6,850 bases of DNA, from positions 1 to 6,850 of the forward strand of contig WTIY01000144.1 of NCBI GenBank assembly GCA_011525065.1, given 5' to 3'. How positions within the stretch are numbered: the first letter of the stretch is position 1; the number at the start of each line of letters is the position of its first letter. This DNA is from Flavobacteriales bacterium (GTDB lineage: Bacteria; Bacteroidota; Bacteroidia; Flavobacteriales; Flavobacteriaceae). Below are positions 4,567 to 6,850 of the stretch, in pieces. The notes under the pieces were generated by a model, which saw only the letters and a program-made list of their open reading frames with translations, did not search any database and was not told where the DNA came from. The translations under genes and the position numbers were made by a program.

Positions 4567-6850
4567 ATGGAAGTCGCTCAAAAACATCTTTCGCCTTTTC
4601 ATCTCTACAACGCCTCTGCAGGCAGTGGTAAGACCTTTGCACTCACTGTAGCTTATCTCAAAAAGATCTTGCAGCCCGGTCCTGAGGATGCCTACAAAAG
4701 ACTATTGGCCATCACCTTTACCAACAAAGCAGTGGCCGAAATGAAGAGCCGCATTTTGAGCACCTTGGAGGCTTTTGCCCAAGGTAATTTTCAGGGCAAT
4801 GCTGGGATTATGGCCAGTGAAATTCTTCGCGACAGCAGCATGACTCATGCGGGGCTTCAATCCCGAAGTCAAATTGTGCTCAACCACCTTTTGCATCACT
4901 ATGCCCAATTTCATGTTGAGACCATTGATCGGTTCAACCACCGTCTGCTCAAGACATTTTCCAAAGACCTCAAACTCAGCAGTAATTTTGAAGTGAGTTT
5001 GGAAACTGGTCTGTTGCTCTCTGAGGCTGTTGACCGACTTATTGATCAGGCCGGCCGAGACGAAAAAATTACCCAGCTATTGGTGGCCTTTGCCCTGAGC
5101 AAAACCGAAGAAAATAAATCTTGGGACATCGCTTTTGATCTCAATCAAATCGCATGGATGATTGTTCAAGAAAACGACGCGCCTTATTTAGCGCTGCTCA
5201 AGGATATCCCTCTGGACGACTTTAACGTCTTTGCAGAAAAATTACGTCGAGAAAAAAGTGATTTTGATCAAGCGATGCAGGATTGGGCCAAAGAGGCCTT
5301 GGCCCTGTGCTCAGACCATGGCATAGAAGCAGAACACTTCTCGCGGAAATGGTATGTTCAATTGATGAATAAGGTTCTGGACCCCAAGAGCAAACCTAAT
5401 TTTGACACCGTTACGATCTCGGGCTTCCTGAAAGACTCTGAATTAGGTCAAACTGACAAAGTCCTTTATAAAAAGGACACCCCAAAGGAGGTTAAAGCCA
5501 TCATGGACGAGCTCCATTCGACTTTGATTGATTATCTCAAGCGCATTCACCGCGCCTATGTCTCGAGCACTCATTTAAACAACACCTTGTCCCAACTGGT
5601 CCCTTTGACTTTAGTCGCGCTAATTGAGAAAGAATTTGAACAGATCAAAAAAGAAACCAATACGCTGGTCATAAGCGATTTTAACCGCCTGCTGGGTCAA
5701 GAAATTCAATCGCAACCTGCCCCTTTTATCTACGAGCGCCTTGGCGCGCGTTTCACGCATTATTTCATCGATGAATTCCAAGACACCTCTATCTTGCAGT
5801 GGCAAAACTTATTGCCCCTGATCGAAAATAATCTGGCTCAGGCCGATCCAGAGCGTCCTAAGCACAGTTTGATGTTAGTGGGCGATCCCAAACAGTCGAT
5901 TTACCGCTGGCGAGGTGGGCATCCCGAACAATTTATTGCCCTATCTGAAAACCAAAACCACGAACTGCCGGCACCTGAGGTCATTCCACTTAAGACCAAC
6001 TTCAGAAGCCGTAAAGACATTGTCGAGTTTAACAACCAGCTCTACAGCTTTGCCGCTGATTATTTGCCAAGCCACCGTCATGGGAAAATCTATAAAGAAG
6101 GGAACAACCAAAAGTTTCATCATCAAGACCCTGGGCTGGTCAGCATTGAATTTCTTGAAGATAAGGACAAGACTGCAGAATACTCAGAAACCAGATACCT
6201 CAGGGCCATCGATCGGGAAGTCGCCGGACAAATCGAGCGGGGCAGAACCCTCAGCGACCTCTGCATTTTAACCCGTGACAATAAAAAATGCAGCGCCATC
6301 GGGGCCTACCTTACCGAACAAGGTTACCGAGTGATTTCTGAGGAGGCTCTTTTGCTCAAAAACAATAAAGTGGTCATGGCCTTGATCGATTTGGCCTATC
6401 TGAGTGCCTACCCCAATCAAAAGCGCCCAAAGGTGCGCCTGGGAAATCTCTTATATCAAACCCACCACCCAGCGTCATCCCAAATGACCTTTTTAAAGCG
6501 GATCAGCCACAGCGACAGCCAGTCCTTTGGCGCGCTGTTGTCAGAGCTGGGTATTGATTTTGATTTAGCGCAAATGGCGGCCATGGGTCTTTATGATCGA
6601 TTTGCCTATGCCTTAAATCAATTCAATTGGAGCCCTAACAGCAATGCCTATATCGCTCATTTTCTGGACTGGGTATTCCAATATGGCAAACGTCCTCAAG
6701 CCACCATTTGGAAACTTTTGACCCAATGGGAACAGGACAAAGACAAATTGAGTTTAAGCTCCGCTTCAGGGCAAGAAGCCATCCAAATCATGACCATTCA
6801 TAAGGCCAAAGGTTTGGAATTTCCAGTTGTGATATTGCCCTATGCCCACG
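4567..6850 (+). CDS. UvrD/RecB/AddA-like superfamily 1 DNA helicase (3' partial)
   Basis: ATP-driven DNA translocase/helicase of the RecB/AddA type, expected to process double-strand breaks for recombination. All 761 visible codons are open and the gene runs off the window. Motifs in order: Walker A ASAGSGKT (16-23); motif Ia TFTNKAVAEM (50-59); ETIDRFNHRLL (118-128), where many relatives have TIDSFF or TIHSFC; Walker B with DEFQDT (402-407); GDPKQSIYRWRG (439-450); LKTNFRSR (475-482); and motif V with TIHKAKGLEF (743-752). Motif VI and any C-terminal PD-(D/E)XK nuclease domain would lie beyond the end. The long region between about 130 and 380 fits the 1B insertion of RecB-like proteins. The ATG at 4567 is preferred because YNASAGSGKT lies close to the N-terminus in relatives; GTG 4525 is a weaker alternative. 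In Bacteroidota such genes often neighbour an AddB-like nuclease gene, which could follow. It could be named addA or recB; I leave the symbol blank. Confidence 0.93.
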   Translation, partial: MEVAQKHLSPFHLYNASAGSGKTFALTVAYLKKILQPGPEDAYKRLLAITFTNKAVAEMKSRILSTLEAFAQGNFQGNAGIMASEILRDSSMTHAGLQSRSQIVLNHLLHHYAQFHVETIDRFNHRLLKTFSKDLKLSSNFEVSLETGLLLSEAVDRLIDQAGRDEKITQLLVAFALSKTEENKSWDIAFDLNQIAWMIVQENDAPYLALLKDIPLDDFNVFAEKLRREKSDFDQAMQDWAKEALALCSDHGIEAEHFSRKWYVQLMNKVLDPKSKPNFDTVTISGFLKDSELGQTDKVLYKKDTPKEVKAIMDELHSTLIDYLKRIHRAYVSSTHLNNTLSQLVPLTLVALIEKEFEQIKKETNTLVISDFNRLLGQEIQSQPAPFIYERLGARFTHYFIDEFQDTSILQWQNLLPLIENNLAQADPERPKHSLMLVGDPKQSIYRWRGGHPEQFIALSENQNHELPAPEVIPLKTNFRSRKDIVEFNNQLYSFAADYLPSHRHGKIYKEGNNQKFHHQDPGLVSIEFLEDKDKTAEYSETRYLRAIDREVAGQIERGRTLSDLCILTRDNKKCSAIGAYLTEQGYRVISEEALLLKNNKVVMALIDLAYLSAYPNQKRPKVRLGNLLYQTHHPASSQMTFLKRISHSDSQSFGALLSELGIDFDLAQMAAMGLYDRFAYALNQFNWSPNSNAYIAHFLDWVFQYGKRPQATIWKLLTQWEQDKDKLSLSSASGQEAIQIMTIHKAKGLEFPVVILPYAH

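Noticed and set aside
4702..4941. Minus-strand ORF of 79 codons
   Set aside because: It is antisense to the helicase between motif Ia and the TIDRF motif, and no domain is recognisable.
5620..6271. Short ORFs of 61, 118 and 61 codons on both strands
   Set aside because: They overlap helicase motifs DEFQDT, GDPKQSIYRWRG and NFRSR in the true frame; the products look random.
1..6850. Mobile elements, CRISPR arrays, tRNA or rRNA genes
   Set aside because: No transposase, spaced direct repeats, cloverleaf or rRNA-like sequence was seen; the window is nearly filled by housekeeping genes.

Overview
This looks like chromosomal DNA of a Bacteroidota bacterium, most likely a flavobacterium. The evidence is the protein types: a viroplasmin-type RNase H, a long PurF variant of over 600 residues, and a UvrD/RecB-like helicase whose N-terminus opens with YNASAGSGKT. 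Start codons lack a clear Shine-Dalgarno sequence and sit behind A/T-rich leaders. Several upstream regions contain the Bacteroidota -7 element TAnnTTTG. This assignment rests on family knowledge and was not checked by any search.

Layout. Positions 1-578 (+) hold the 3' part of an RNase H gene that begins before the window. A 222-nt A/T-rich spacer with candidate promoters leads to a two-gene unit on +: a PfkB-family kinase (801-1724) and, 14 nt later, a divergent 634-residue amidophosphoribosyltransferase-like protein (1739-3643). A 185-nt convergent spacer carries a strong bidirectional terminator (3773-3802) shared with a Mn-type superoxide dismutase on - (3829-4437). A 129-nt divergent spacer separates the dismutase from a large UvrD/RecB/AddA-like helicase on + (4567 to past the window end). 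All 761 visible helicase codons are open. It is the largest gene here, and a search restricted to complete ORFs would miss it because its stop lies outside the window.

Function. The genes cover housekeeping: RNA:DNA hybrid removal, a sugar or nucleoside kinase coupled to a PurF homologue (purine/PRPP metabolism), superoxide detoxification and double-strand-break processing. I see no phage, transposon, CRISPR, tRNA or rRNA, and no clear new multi-gene system. The most interesting points are the altered glutaminase and PRPP-site motifs of the PurF-like protein and its tight pairing with the kinase, a terminator-like hairpin antisense to the RNase H gene, and a possible short RNA between the convergent genes.
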